From: Roseibium sediminicola
Lineage (GTDB): Bacteria > Pseudomonadota > Alphaproteobacteria > Rhizobiales > Stappiaceae
NCBI RefSeq assembly: GCF_023156505.1
Contig: NZ_JALNMJ010000034.1
Span: forward strand, 1-37,148
Length of the DNA: 37,148 nt
Reading direction: 5' to 3'
The translations under genes were made by a program, and so were the position numbers. The notes beneath the pieces were generated by a model. It was not told where the DNA came from. It worked only from the letters and a program-made list of their open reading frames with translations, and made no database searches. Of this stretch, positions 1 through 7,487 are shown one piece after another (position 1 is the first letter of the stretch; every line of letters starts with the position of its first letter).

Positions 1-39
1 CTTGGACGTATCCATTCCAACACGGCTAATATTCTTCAT
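1..39 (-). CDS. IS110-family transposase, N-terminal fragment cut by window edge
   Basis: Read on the minus strand from the ATG at 39-37, the sequence gives MKNISRVGMDVSK before leaving the window. This is the usual opening of IS110-family transposases, in which the Asp of the GMDVSK motif is the first acidic residue of the RuvC-like DEDD catalytic domain. Only 13 residues are visible, so integrity and subgroup (IS110 or IS1111) cannot be judged. The call rests on recognising this short N-terminus. Confidence 0.7.
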   Translation of the reverse strand, partial: MKNISRVGMDTSK

Positions 40-130
40 GGACGGCTCCATCGTTTGAGATCATCAACAACCTCATTCTGGCACATCGATGCCGTAGGGG
101 CCGTCCACCCCAACAGGACTCCCGGGCGGG
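1..130 (-). mobile_element. IS110-family element, transposase-proximal end (partial)
   Basis: The first 39 bases read on the minus strand as the start of an IS110-family transposase. The roughly 90 bases before it, in the direction of transcription, are the non-coding end of the element. The outer boundary cannot be fixed from this edge alone; I place it near 120-130, where a GGGGTGG-rich stretch gives way to unrelated sequence. IS110 elements lack classical terminal inverted repeats, so no repeat helps. Most of the element lies outside the window. Confidence 0.55.
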
Positions 131-167
131 TGTTGGTTTGCATATTCAAACTATGAAGAGTCCCGGG

Positions 168-185
168 TCTCCGCTTGCACGGAGA
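168..185. repeat. Small hairpin downstream of the AraC-type gene
   Basis: TCTCCG (168-173) and CGGAGA (180-185) form a 6-bp stem with a 6-nt loop, just beyond the stop of the minus-strand regulator at 209. It carries no clear U-tract. It may help end the regulator transcript or may be a dispersed non-coding repeat. Confidence 0.3.
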
Positions 186-208
186 TGACATCGGTGAAAT
201 GGGCCGCC

Positions 209-1081
209 TCACACCAACGGCAGGAAAATATCCGTTTCCGCTTCGTGCTCCGCGACATCCGGAAAGAAACTGAGGCGCTGGATGAACAGCGGGAAGTCGC
301 GCGGTTCCTCAGCGCTTTGCGGCAACCAGTCACGATAGAGCGACCGGATCGCCGCTTCGGCGAATTCCAGCGGTCCCTTGTGGCGCAGAACGGCGCAACG
401 CCCGGCGGGGATTGTCCGGGCGACAACGCCCGCGCCATTTTCCGCGATTGCTCCAGTCTCCGCACAGCAGATATCCATGCGGAAGTCTGCCGCCGGCGTG
501 GTTTTGGGGTCGTCATAAAGGATGTTGTAGGTCGCGCTTCTGGGAGGCGGTGTGCCATGGGCCTTGCGCCAGGCGATGAAGCGCTGCACGGAGGCGGGCA
601 CTTCGGAGGCAGGTCCCCTGTGTTTCAGGACAGCCACCTTCGTTTCCGGGAAGTCGGCAATCCGAACGCTGTCAAAATCAAGACCTGTGTCTGGCATGAG
701 ACGTCCTTTCTTCTCCAGGAGAGGGTCGTAGGTGCGATGCCAGGCGGCCCAGTCGGGCGCGGTGCGAAAGCCTGACGGGCTTTGCCCAAACGCCCGCCGG
801 AAGGCGCGCGAAAAGCTTTCCGCATTCTCGTAACCGGCGTCGAAGCCGATCTCGGTGACGGAAACATTGCCGCGGAAGGCAAGTTGCTGTCCGGCCCGCC
901 TCAGAAGCATCAGCCGCCGGTATTCGCCGACGCTGATCCCGACGATTGCGGAAAACAGCCGTTGAAAATGGAAACGCGAACAGGCAGCGGTTCCGGAAAG
1001 CGCGTCGACATCGAGCGGCCCGTCCAGGGTCCGGTCAATCTCGTCAATCGCTTTGGCGATCCGGTGGTTCCAGCCAGCCAT
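209..1081 (-). CDS. AraC-family transcriptional regulator with C-terminal GyrI-like domain
   Basis: A 290-aa probable DNA-binding regulator. Unlike most AraC proteins, the double helix-turn-helix is at the N-terminus (about residues 8-110, including FSRAFRRAFGQSPSGFR in the second HTH). It is followed by a GyrI-like/SOUL-type ligand-binding domain (about 130-285) ending in the FLPLV-type strand typical of that fold. This domain order matches the SoxS/Rob-like and BmrR-like effector-sensing group that responds to small hydrophobic or cationic compounds. I chose the ATG at 1081 because GGGAG lies 8 bases upstream and the HTH begins right after it; a longer frame to 1216 adds 45 residues unlike the family. 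It is divergent from the CoA-binding gene, 179 bp away. The effector is unknown. Confidence 0.85.
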   Translation of the reverse strand: MAGWNHRIAKAIDEIDRTLDGPLDVDALSGTAACSRFHFQRLFSAIVGISVGEYRRLMLLRRAGQQLAFRGNVSVTEIGFDAGYENAESFSRAFRRAFGQSPSGFRTAPDWAAWHRTYDPLLEKKGRLMPDTGLDFDSVRIADFPETKVAVLKHRGPASEVPASVQRFIAWRKAHGTPPPRSATYNILYDDPKTTPAADFRMDICCAETGAIAENGAGVVARTIPAGRCAVLRHKGPLEFAEAAIRSLYRDWLPQSAEEPRDFPLFIQRLSFFPDVAEHEAETDIFLPLV

Positions 1082-1260
1082 TCTTGATCTCCCGTATTCG
1101 GCGCACCAATGCTGCGCCTGGCCGTCTTTCCCTAGCAATCCCGGTGCGGCCTTACCTGACCGTCCGTGCGCATTTGCCGCCGCCCAATGTCGTATGCCTC
1201 CCCTTGCGAACGGCATCGAATTGGCATTGGATAGCGCCGTAACGCTAAGGACCCTCTTTC

Positions 1261-1791
1261 ATGAATCAAGACGCCTATTCCGACGCCTATATCAGCGGTA
1301 TTCTGGACGAGGTCAAAACGGTGGCAATGATCGGCGCCAGTGCCAACAATGTCCGCCCCTCCTATTTTGTGCTGAAATATCTGCTGTCGAAGGGCTACGA
1401 GGTCTGGCCGATCAATCCGGGTCAGGCCGGCAAGGAGATCCTCGGCCAGAAGGTCTATGCCTCTCTCGAAGAGCTGCCGGGCGTGCCGGACATGATCGAC
1501 ATCTTCCGCAATTCGGCAGCCGCGGGCGAGATTGTCGACCAGGTGCTTGCCAGCGGCCAATTGCCGAAGGTGATCTGGATGCAGCTGACGGTACGCCATG
1601 ACGAGGCCGCCGTGCGGGCGGAAGCGGCCGGGATCAAGATGGTGATGAACCGTTGTCCGAAGATTGAATATGGCCGCCTTTCCGGAGAAATCGGCTGGGC
1701 GGGGGTCAATTCCAGGACACTGTCGTCGAAACGTCCGACACTCAAATCCGGCTTTCAGCACCGCGGCCTTTCCGGTAACAAATCGAGCTAA
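1261..1791 (+). CDS. CoA-binding domain protein (YccU-like)
   Basis: A 176-aa cytosolic protein of the CoA_binding_2 family (E. coli YccU type), a single Rossmann-like domain related to the CoA-binding part of succinyl-CoA synthetase. The family signature is clear: VAMIGASANNVRPSY near residue 22, a central VDMIDIFR-type segment and the late motif VMNRCPKIEYGRL. The last 30 residues are low-complexity and extend past the usual 135-145 residue domain. AAGGA sits 9 bases before the ATG. No physiological role is firmly established for the family, and the neighbours give no clue. The coding call is secure; the function is only CoA or nucleotide binding by homology. Confidence 0.85.
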   Translation: MNQDAYSDAYISGILDEVKTVAMIGASANNVRPSYFVLKYLLSKGYEVWPINPGQAGKEILGQKVYASLEELPGVPDMIDIFRNSAAAGEIVDQVLASGQLPKVIWMQLTVRHDEAAVRAEAAGIKMVMNRCPKIEYGRLSGEIGWAGVNSRTLSSKRPTLKSGFQHRGLSGNKSS

Positions 1792-1895
1792 CACCAAGTC
1801 GGAATGGTTCGGGGCCGCCAGCTTCGCGCAATCCTCACCCGGCAGTTTTGATGTGTTTCAAGACTGACCGGACGAAAGGCGCGAAGGGATTTGCA

Positions 1896-2081
1896 ATGCC
1901 CCCCGATCCCACCCTGTTTACAGCGATAGAATGGGTCCTTCTGGCGATGGCCGGCCTGGTGTCGCTGGTGCTGTTCGCCCTGGCGCACAAGCCGGAAGGC
2001 GGTTCCCCCTTCGCGGCGCGCGATGAAAACTGGCCGCGCGATCCCGGGCCGTTTTCCAGCCAGGAAGTCGACGAGCGATGA
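1896..2081 (+). CDS. Small single-span membrane protein, 61 aa (hypothetical)
   Basis: A 61-aa frame opening with an ATG preceded by GAAGGGA at good spacing. Residues 8-31 form one hydrophobic segment (EWVLLAMAGLVSLVLFALAH), followed by a polar Pro/Asp/Glu-rich tail with no cysteines. The frame stays open upstream, but the ribosome site fits the ATG at 1896. I recognise no family. It is the first of three very small membrane-protein frames between 1896 and 2601. Expression is not proven; support comes from the Shine-Dalgarno match and the coherent transmembrane/soluble layout. Confidence 0.5.
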   Translation: MPPDPTLFTAIEWVLLAMAGLVSLVLFALAHKPEGGSPFAARDENWPRDPGPFSSQEVDER

Positions 2082-2229
2082 CCACGCGGGACACATGCTG
2101 AAAAAGAAAAGCTTTCTCTCAATTCAACTCTTGCGTGCCCCTCTTGACTGGCTTACCAATCCCCATCGTTTGACGCGAAGGCAGTAGGTCAAGCATCCGT
2201 CCTGTCGCTCGCCTCGGGGGAGCTCGGAA

Positions 2230-2304
2230 ATGATCTTCGGCATTGCCAGCCTGGCCTTTATCGTCTGCCTCATCTTCCTCATTCGCTTGCGGCAGCAGCA
2301 ATAG
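2230..2304 (+). CDS. Candidate 24-aa membrane microprotein
   Basis: ATG at 2230 preceded by GGGGGAG at about 8 bases. The product is almost entirely one hydrophobic helix (MIFGIASLAFIVCLIF) followed by a basic/Gln tail (RLRQQQ), as in the simplest bacterial membrane microproteins. The positive tail would place the C-terminus in the cytoplasm. No homologue is recognised, and a frame this short could arise by chance. The strong ribosome-binding site and complete topology are the reasons for listing it. Confidence 0.4.
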   Translation: MIFGIASLAFIVCLIFLIRLRQQQ

Positions 2305-2475
2305 ACGGGCGCATCGATCCGGCACAACCGAACAAAACCGAAAATTTTATTTTCTATTGAAACGACCTTGCGTTGAATTCGCGGCGAATGCGCCCAGTTC
2401 TGTTTCCAGTTTCTCCATAAGCTTCCGTTAACTTTTAACAACGTCATTCCTCAACGGACACGGTTGGAGGCCATC

Positions 2476-2601
2476 ATGCTATCTGCATTAGGTGACACCG
2501 CCCTTTTGGCCTGGAGCCTGCCGCTTGTCGCGGTCGTGCTGCTGTTCAGTGTCTATTTCTCGGTCAAGGCAAGCACACGCAACGACTTGTCCGATCGCTG
2601 A
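2476..2601 (+). CDS. Candidate 41-aa single-span membrane protein
   Basis: ATG at 2476 with GGAGG six bases upstream. The 41-residue product has a hydrophobic core at about residues 9-30 (LLAWSLPLVAVVLLFSVYFS) and a polar, mildly basic C-terminus ending in DLSDR. It lies 134 bases before the O-acetylhomoserine sulfhydrylase gene on the same strand and could share its transcript. I cannot assign a family. It resembles its upstream neighbour at 2230 in size and layout but not in sequence. Confidence 0.45.
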   Translation: MLSALGDTALLAWSLPLVAVVLLFSVYFSVKASTRNDLSDR

Positions 2602-2735
2602 ACCGCTGTTTTCTGCCTTGCCGCGTGGAAAAAGCTCGGCATTTTTGACGAGACCCTCTGAAACAGAAAAACGTTCTTTGACCTGCCCTACCCCTTCGGT
2701 CAAACTGGCCGCCAATCCAACAGGGAGGTCCTTTC

Positions 2736-4016
2736 ATGAGCGAAAATATTCCAGGTTTTTCAACACTTGCCATTCATGCCGGCGCGGCGCCTGATCCGTC
2801 GACCGGCGCGCGGGCGACCCCGATCTATCAGACCACGTCCTTCGTTTTCGACGATGTCGATCACGCTGCTTCCCTGTTCGGCCTGCAGGCCTTCGGCAAC
2901 ATCTATACCCGCATCACCAATCCGACCACCGCTGTCCTGGAAGAGCGCGTCGCGGCCCTGGAAGGCGGCACGGCGGCGCTGGCGACGGCCTCCGGCCATT
3001 CCGCCCAGCTCCTGTGCTTCCACACACTGATGCAGCCGGGCGACAACATTGTTGCCGCCAACAAGCTCTATGGCGGCTCGATCAATCAGCTCAATCATTC
3101 CTTCAAAAGCTTCGGCTGGGGTGTCAAATGGGCCGATCCGGCTGACATCAGCAGTTTCGAAGCCGCGATCGACGACAAGACCCGCGCGATCTTCATCGAA
3201 AGCCTCGCCAATCCGGGCGGCATCGTTGTCGACATCGAAGCCATCGCGGCACTCGCCAAGGCCAAGGGCGTTCCGCTGGTCGTCGACAACACCATGGCCA
3301 CGCCCTATCTCTGCCGGCCGATCGAGCATGGCGCCGATATCGTGCTGCACTCCCTGACCAAGTTCATGGGCGGTCACGGCAATTCCATGGGTGGCATCAT
3401 TGTCGACGGCGGCAGTTTCGACTGGTCGGCCAGCGGCAATTATCCGCTGCTGTCCGAGCCGCGTCCGGAATACCAGGGCATCGTGCTGCACGAGACCTTC
3501 GGCAATTTCGCCTTCGCCATTGCCTGCCGGGTGCTCGGCCTGCGCGATCTCGGCCCGGCGATCTCGCCGTTCAACGCCTTCATGATCCTGACCGGCATCG
3601 AGACCCTGCCGCTGCGCATGCAGCGCCATTCCGACAATGCCAAGAAAGTCGCGCTGCATCTGAGCGGCCATGACAAGGTCAAATGGGTATCCTATGCCGC
3701 CCTGCCCGAGGACAAGCATCATTCGCTCCAGCAGAAATACATGCCCAAGGGCGCGGGCGCGGTGTTCACCTTCGGTGTCGAAGGCGGCTACGACACGGGC
3801 GTGGCGCTGGTGAGCAAGGTCGAGCTGTTTTCGCATCTCGCCAATATCGGCGATACGCGCAGCCTGATCATCCACCCGGCCTCCACCACCCACCGCCAGC
3901 TCACCGACGAGCAGAAGACGGCGGCCGGCGCGGGCCCGGACGTTGTTCGCATTTCCGTGGGGCTGGAGGATGTCGACGACATCATCGCCGATCTGGATCA
4001 GGCCCTGTCGGGGTAA
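2736..4016 (+). CDS. metY: O-acetylhomoserine sulfhydrylase / aminocarboxypropyltransferase
   Basis: A 426-aa PLP enzyme of the Cys/Met metabolism family (fold type I) that condenses O-acetylhomoserine with sulfide or methanethiol to give homocysteine or methionine. Full length for MetY (about 425-430). Visible signatures are the N-terminal TLAIHAG and PIYQTTSF, the YTRITNPTT substrate/PLP segment, and the PLP-lysine motif HSLTKFMGGHGNSMGG near residue 210. The C-terminus ends in the family motif RISVGLEDVDDIIADLDQAL. The start has a strong AGGGAGGT site. A perfect 13-bp terminator hairpin follows. I saw no SAM riboswitch in the 134-bp leader. The alternative name metZ (O-succinylhomoserine sulfhydrylase) is less likely given the length and the internal MetY-type insertions. 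Confidence 0.93.
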   Translation: MSENIPGFSTLAIHAGAAPDPSTGARATPIYQTTSFVFDDVDHAASLFGLQAFGNIYTRITNPTTAVLEERVAALEGGTAALATASGHSAQLLCFHTLMQPGDNIVAANKLYGGSINQLNHSFKSFGWGVKWADPADISSFEAAIDDKTRAIFIESLANPGGIVVDIEAIAALAKAKGVPLVVDNTMATPYLCRPIEHGADIVLHSLTKFMGGHGNSMGGIIVDGGSFDWSASGNYPLLSEPRPEYQGIVLHETFGNFAFAIACRVLGLRDLGPAISPFNAFMILTGIETLPLRMQRHSDNAKKVALHLSGHDKVKWVSYAALPEDKHHSLQQKYMPKGAGAVFTFGVEGGYDTGVALVSKVELFSHLANIGDTRSLIIHPASTTHRQLTDEQKTAAGAGPDVVRISVGLEDVDDIIADLDQALSG

Positions 4017-4026
4017 GACACAAAAG

Positions 4027-4055
4027 GCCCCAAACCCCATCCTGGGGTTTGGGGC
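4027..4055. terminator. Bidirectional terminator between convergent genes
   Basis: GCCCCAAACCCCA (4027-4039) and its exact complement (4043-4055) form a perfect 13-bp stem with a 3-nt loop. It sits between the metY stop (4016) and the stop of the convergent DHFR-like gene (4062). Read on the minus strand the stem is followed by CCTTTTG, a short U-run. On the plus strand there is no U-run. Confidence 0.85.
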
Positions 4056-4061
4056 GCCCCC

Positions 4062-4595
4062 TTAGCGTTTCACTTCGTATTCCTGAAACACGTAGCCATT
4101 GTCGTAGGAGCGCGTTTGCAAGATGGCGAAAGCGGGTGGCTTCGTCGCTCCATCGAAGAGACAGGTTCCGCCGCCCAACAGAATGGGTGCGCGTTTCAGG
4201 CGGACCCGGTCGATGAGCCCGGCCGACAGCAAGGTTCCGGCAAATGAGCCGCCTCCGCACAGATAGATCGGCCCAGAGGCAGACCGTCTCAAAGATTGGA
4301 GCTCTGTGCAGTCGATGGCATCAACAACAGTGACATCGCTGCCCTCAGGCAATTTGAGCCCCTTCGAAAAAACATAGGTCCGCATGTGTTTGTAGGGGTT
4401 TGCGCCCGGTTCCAGACCGAATCTGTAACCAAATTCATAGGTATGACGGCCCATGATCGCGACGGCGTAGTGCCTCATTCGCTCAAAATAGTCGTCAACA
4501 ACAGGTCCCTCATGCGCGAATTTTGAAATGTCGCCGCCTGGACCGGATATGTAGCCGTCGATAGAGACAGCCACGTCATAAATGATGGGTTGCAT
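4062..4595 (-). CDS. Dihydrofolate reductase-like (RibD C-terminal domain) protein
   Basis: A 177-aa protein of the RibD_C/DHFR-like superfamily, which binds NADPH and reduces pteridine- or riboflavin-type substrates. Visible hallmarks are the opening MQPIIYDVAVSIDGYISGPG, the VAIMGRHTYEFG segment near residue 50, IYLCGGGSFAGTLL near 110 (nucleotide-binding Gly-rich loop) and the closing strand PAFAILQTRSY. Proteins of this kind are usually annotated as dihydrofolate reductase family protein; few have a tested substrate and they do not replace FolA. GGAG lies 7 bases before the ATG. The gene is alone, convergent with metY across the shared terminator. Confidence 0.85.
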   Translation of the reverse strand: MQPIIYDVAVSIDGYISGPGGDISKFAHEGPVVDDYFERMRHYAVAIMGRHTYEFGYRFGLEPGANPYKHMRTYVFSKGLKLPEGSDVTVVDAIDCTELQSLRRSASGPIYLCGGGSFAGTLLSAGLIDRVRLKRAPILLGGGTCLFDGATKPPAFAILQTRSYDNGYVFQEYEVKR

Positions 4596-4727
4596 GATGT
4601 GCTCCGCAAGTAAAATCCAATGAGGCCTAAGGCCATTTTCGATCGGTTTTACTTGTTCATCGTCGGAGCGCTCCTCTTTGACCCACTTTTAGCAATACGC
4701 AATTTGCAACGTCAACCCGCCGAAACG

Positions 4728-4753
4728 GCGCTCACGCCAGTGGACGTGAGCGC
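4728..4753. repeat. 9-bp inverted repeat downstream of ctaA
   Basis: GCGCTCACG (4728-4736) and CGTGAGCGC (4745-4753) form a perfect 9-bp stem with an 8-nt loop, 16 bases beyond the ctaA stop codon in its reading direction. A smaller CGCCG/CGGCG hairpin overlaps it at about 4718-4730. No U-tract follows, so it could be a weak terminator or an mRNA-stabilising structure. Confidence 0.45.
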
Positions 4754-4768
4754 GGAATGGGCCAGGTT

Positions 4769-5869
4769 TCATCGATTAATCGGAAAACTGCCGCGCAGCA
4801 CCGCCAGATAATCCACGCTCGCCGCCAGCACGATCACGGCAAAGCCCTGGTGGATAAGCGCGACGGACAGCGGTACGTGCAGGATCAGGGTCAGAATGCC
4901 GAAGACGGCCTGAAGCAACACAAACCCGCCAACATGGGCTCCGGCCCTGCGCAGCTCCTTGCGCTGGCTGACCCGGAGCGTACCGACGGTCAGGATGAGC
5001 GCAACGGCGATGAGAAGATAGGCGGTCATGCGGTGCTGGAACTGCACCGTCATCACGTTCTCGAAAAAGTTCAGCCAGGCCGGCTGCATGGCCAGAAGCC
5101 CCTTCGGAACGATTTGCCCGTCCATGAGCGGCCAGGTGTTGAAGGTGAGCCCGGCATTCAAGCCCGCGACCAAGCCGCCCAGAAAGATCTGCACAAAAAC
5201 CAGCGCGAGCGTGATTTTGCCGATCCCGCTCAAGCGGTCGCGTTCAAAGGGATCCGGTTCCGGCAAGGGCGCCAGTCTGCGCGCCAGCCAGAACAGATAG
5301 GCGAAGATGATCAGTGCCAGCGTCAGGTGGGTGGCAAGCCGGTACTGGCTGACATCGACCCGGTCGACAAGACCCGACGCCACCATCCACCAGCCGACAA
5401 AACCCTGCAATCCGCCAAGCACGAGCCCGGCCAGTAGCCGAGGTTTCAGCCAGGGTTCGACCCTGCGCGTCGCCCAAAAGAACACCATCGGCACGAAAAA
5501 CGCGATGCCGATGAAACGTCCGAGCTGCCGGTGGCTCCATTCCCACCAGAAGATGAACTTGAATTCTTCCAGGCTCATGCCCTTGTTGATGAGCTGGTAT
5601 TCCGGGATCTGGCGGTATTTTTCCAGTTCCTCTTCCCATTCAGCCACGCTCAGCGGCGGAATGATCCCGTGGATCGGCTTCCATTCGGTAATCGACAGGC
5701 CGGATTCGGTCAGGCGCGTTGCCCCGCCGACAACCACCATCGCCAGGATCAGCGCACAGACGAAATAGAGCCACCAGCGGATCATCGCCCGATCGCGCGA
5801 AATCTTCTGCAGTCTGGCGGGCGAAACGAAGCCCTGGCCGGATGTTGCACTGTCAGCATTCACAATCAT
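4769..5869 (-). CDS. ctaA: Heme A synthase (COX15/CtaA)
   Basis: A 366-aa integral membrane monooxygenase that oxidises the C8 methyl of heme O to the formyl group of heme A for aa3-type cytochrome oxidases. Length and signatures fit the alphaproteobacterial COX15-like type: TM1 at about residues 32-52 followed by GGATRLTESGLSITEW, the heme-binding WSHRQLGR near 112, the HLTLALIIFAYLFW helix, and the later HRMTAYLL and HQGFAV motifs that supply His ligands. About eight transmembrane helices are visible, arranged as two four-helix halves. The ATG at 5869 is the first in frame and precedes the polar N-terminus. Oxidase genes are not in the window. It is divergent from the DUF2842 gene. Confidence 0.95.
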   Translation of the reverse strand: MIVNADSATSGQGFVSPARLQKISRDRAMIRWWLYFVCALILAMVVVGGATRLTESGLSITEWKPIHGIIPPLSVAEWEEELEKYRQIPEYQLINKGMSLEEFKFIFWWEWSHRQLGRFIGIAFFVPMVFFWATRRVEPWLKPRLLAGLVLGGLQGFVGWWMVASGLVDRVDVSQYRLATHLTLALIIFAYLFWLARRLAPLPEPDPFERDRLSGIGKITLALVFVQIFLGGLVAGLNAGLTFNTWPLMDGQIVPKGLLAMQPAWLNFFENVMTVQFQHRMTAYLLIAVALILTVGTLRVSQRKELRRAGAHVGGFVLLQAVFGILTLILHVPLSVALIHQGFAVIVLAASVDYLAVLRGSFPINR

Positions 5870-6018
5870 GAACCGACCCCGGTATGTGTCGATGGATTTG
5901 ACCTTTTGCGAGCGGAGATATAGGTGCAGGGGCAGGTCGGCAAGCGGTCACGGGCACTTTGCGTCAAAAGGTCCCTCGCAGCCGCGCGTTTTACTTCAGT
6001 CAACGGACAAGTCCCGAC

Positions 6019-6234
6019 ATGGTTCCTTCGTTTCGCAGCTTCATCGGCATGGTCGTGCTGGTCGTCTATGTCATCACCTATGCCCTGATCGCAATGGTGA
6101 TCGGCGACCTGACGCTGCAGGATGCGTCCACCCTGGTGCGCCTGACCTATTTCGCCATTGCCGGTCTCGTCTGGGTGATCCCGGCCGGCGCGATCATCTC
6201 GTGGATGGGAAAAAGCGGGAAACCCCGGACCTGA
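6019..6234 (+). CDS. DUF2842 family small membrane protein
   Basis: A 71-aa protein with two hydrophobic segments (about residues 8-28 and 42-63). The motif layout (FRSFIGMVVLVVYVITYAL, then YFAIAGLVWVIPAGAIISWM) matches DUF2842, a family found in Alphaproteobacteria. Its function is unknown. The ATG at 6019 puts the first helix at the usual position; no strong Shine-Dalgarno is visible, and the frame stays open upstream. Its last 41 bases overlap the 3' end of the convergent polysaccharide deacetylase gene, so the two stop regions are read on both strands. Confidence 0.75.
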   Translation: MVPSFRSFIGMVVLVVYVITYALIAMVIGDLTLQDASTLVRLTYFAIAGLVWVIPAGAIISWMGKSGKPRT

Positions 6235-7294
6235 CGCCAAAGCCGGTCGCCGCCCAGCGAGCCATGCGGTAGAGCGCGAACGGCGCGCCCGTCAGATACT
6301 GATCGACCACGGCCGGATCCTGGAACCGTCCGTTCAGGGAGACACGCGGCAACATCATCGGATCACGCGCATTGACCGACTGCAGCACGCCCGGCAGGGT
6401 CGTGACCGACGAGGCAAAGCCGATCTCGCGCACGATATCCGCGTCACGCGGTCCGACCGCGTAGGATTTGCCATAGGGATAGGCGAAATGCTTCGGCCGC
6501 CGTCCCAATTCCGCCTCCAGCCGCTGCAGACCTTTTTCGACGTCGGCGCGGGCGTCCTGCGGCTCCAGGCGCGCCATGGCAAAATGGTCGTGAGTGTGGG
6601 CACCGATTGTCACCAGCGGGTCGGCCGCAAGCGTTCTCAGCTCGTCCCAGGTCATGACCAGCGTATCCGACAGCGCCTTCAGATCGATGCCATAACGCTC
6701 AGCCAGGGAGCGTACGATCAGGCGCTGGTCCTGCTCGCCGACTTCCAAAGTCAGGTGATCGACGATCTTTTCAAAGCAGATGTTCTTCTCTGCCGCCGTG
6801 CGGCAGGAAAGCCCGCCCGCCCCGCCGGCCTGCGTGAACACGACTTCGTCGTTGTCCGCGATGATCCGCTCCAGCGCGACCCACCACAACTCGCTCGTGC
6901 GGTCGACCAGACCCGAAGTAACGAACACTGTGAACGGGGCGTCCATTTCCTTCAGGATCGGATAGGCGACTTCCAGATTGTCCCGGTAACCGTCGTCGAA
7001 GGTCAAAACGGCATAGCGATGATGGCCATAGCCGGACTTGAGCAGATCCACCGCCTCGTCCATCGAAATGATCTCATAGCCGTTCGCCCTGATGCGCTCA
7101 ATGGCGGCGCGCAGGAACTCTGGCGAGATTTCCAGATGTTTGTTCGGCTGGAATGGATCCGTGCGCGCCGGGCGCACATGGTGCATCATGAAAACGGCGC
7201 CGCACCCTTGCGTAAACGGTGCCAGCATCCGTCCCAGCCCCGTTCCTTTCAGAACGCTGAATGCACGTGTGACTGCCTTTTGCCGCATTGCCAT
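6194..7294 (-). CDS. Polysaccharide deacetylase (NodB-homology, carbohydrate esterase 4)
   Basis: A 366-aa CE4 enzyme that removes N- or O-acetyl groups from a polysaccharide. The NodB domain is clear: MMHHVRP near residue 36, the catalytic/metal motif LTFDDGYRDN (TFDDG) near 95-104, the second metal motif THDHF (family form H-x3-H, here IGAHTHDHF) near 225, and FAYPYGKSY near 275. A long insertion sits between the first two motifs, as in holdfast-type deacetylases. The product has no signal peptide, which suggests cytoplasmic action, as proposed for HfsH of Caulobacter. The start is the first ATG (7294); an in-frame ATG two codons on is also possible. It borders a GNAT acyltransferase and a Wzc/Wza-type export pair, so it probably tailors that polymer. 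Confidence 0.88.
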   Translation of the reverse strand: MAMRQKAVTRAFSVLKGTGLGRMLAPFTQGCGAVFMMHHVRPARTDPFQPNKHLEISPEFLRAAIERIRANGYEIISMDEAVDLLKSGYGHHRYAVLTFDDGYRDNLEVAYPILKEMDAPFTVFVTSGLVDRTSELWWVALERIIADNDEVVFTQAGGAGGLSCRTAAEKNICFEKIVDHLTLEVGEQDQRLIVRSLAERYGIDLKALSDTLVMTWDELRTLAADPLVTIGAHTHDHFAMARLEPQDARADVEKGLQRLEAELGRRPKHFAYPYGKSYAVGPRDADIVREIGFASSVTTLPGVLQSVNARDPMMLPRVSLNGRFQDPAVVDQYLTGAPFALYRMARWAATGFGVRSGVSRFFPSTR

Positions 7295-7346
7295 TTGGCT
7301 GTGATGCCCGCCTTGAATGATGGTGCCAGTAAGGCACGCTTTCTTT

Positions 7347-7356
7347 AATAATTATT
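7347..7356. promoter_or_regulatory. AT-rich palindrome in the deacetylase/GNAT divergent promoter region
   Basis: AATAATTATT is a perfect 10-bp palindrome inside an AT-rich patch (about 7344-7366) of an otherwise GC-rich 193-bp gap between divergent genes. Position and composition suit a promoter or regulator site serving either gene. No clear -35/-10 pair could be fixed. Confidence 0.3.
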
Positions 7357-7487
7357 GCTAAATCTATCGAGAGTTAGTTCGTTCTGCCAGCGCGTCTTCC
7401 AGTCTGTCCTTCATGTTCGCTCAAAATGGTTTATCCGATTTCCAGAAGCCGTTTCAGACTGCCAGCGGCCCCTCGCAAGGCAACGCC

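Noticed and set aside
2602..2735. SAM-II or SAM-V riboswitch before metY
   Set aside because: Alphaproteobacterial methionine genes often carry one, but neither the conserved core sequences nor the pseudoknot pairing is recognisable in this leader.
2760..4040. Long antisense frame across metY (426 codons)
   Set aside because: It mirrors the codon structure of metY in a GC-rich genome, has no recognisable domain or ribosome site, and is a shadow frame.
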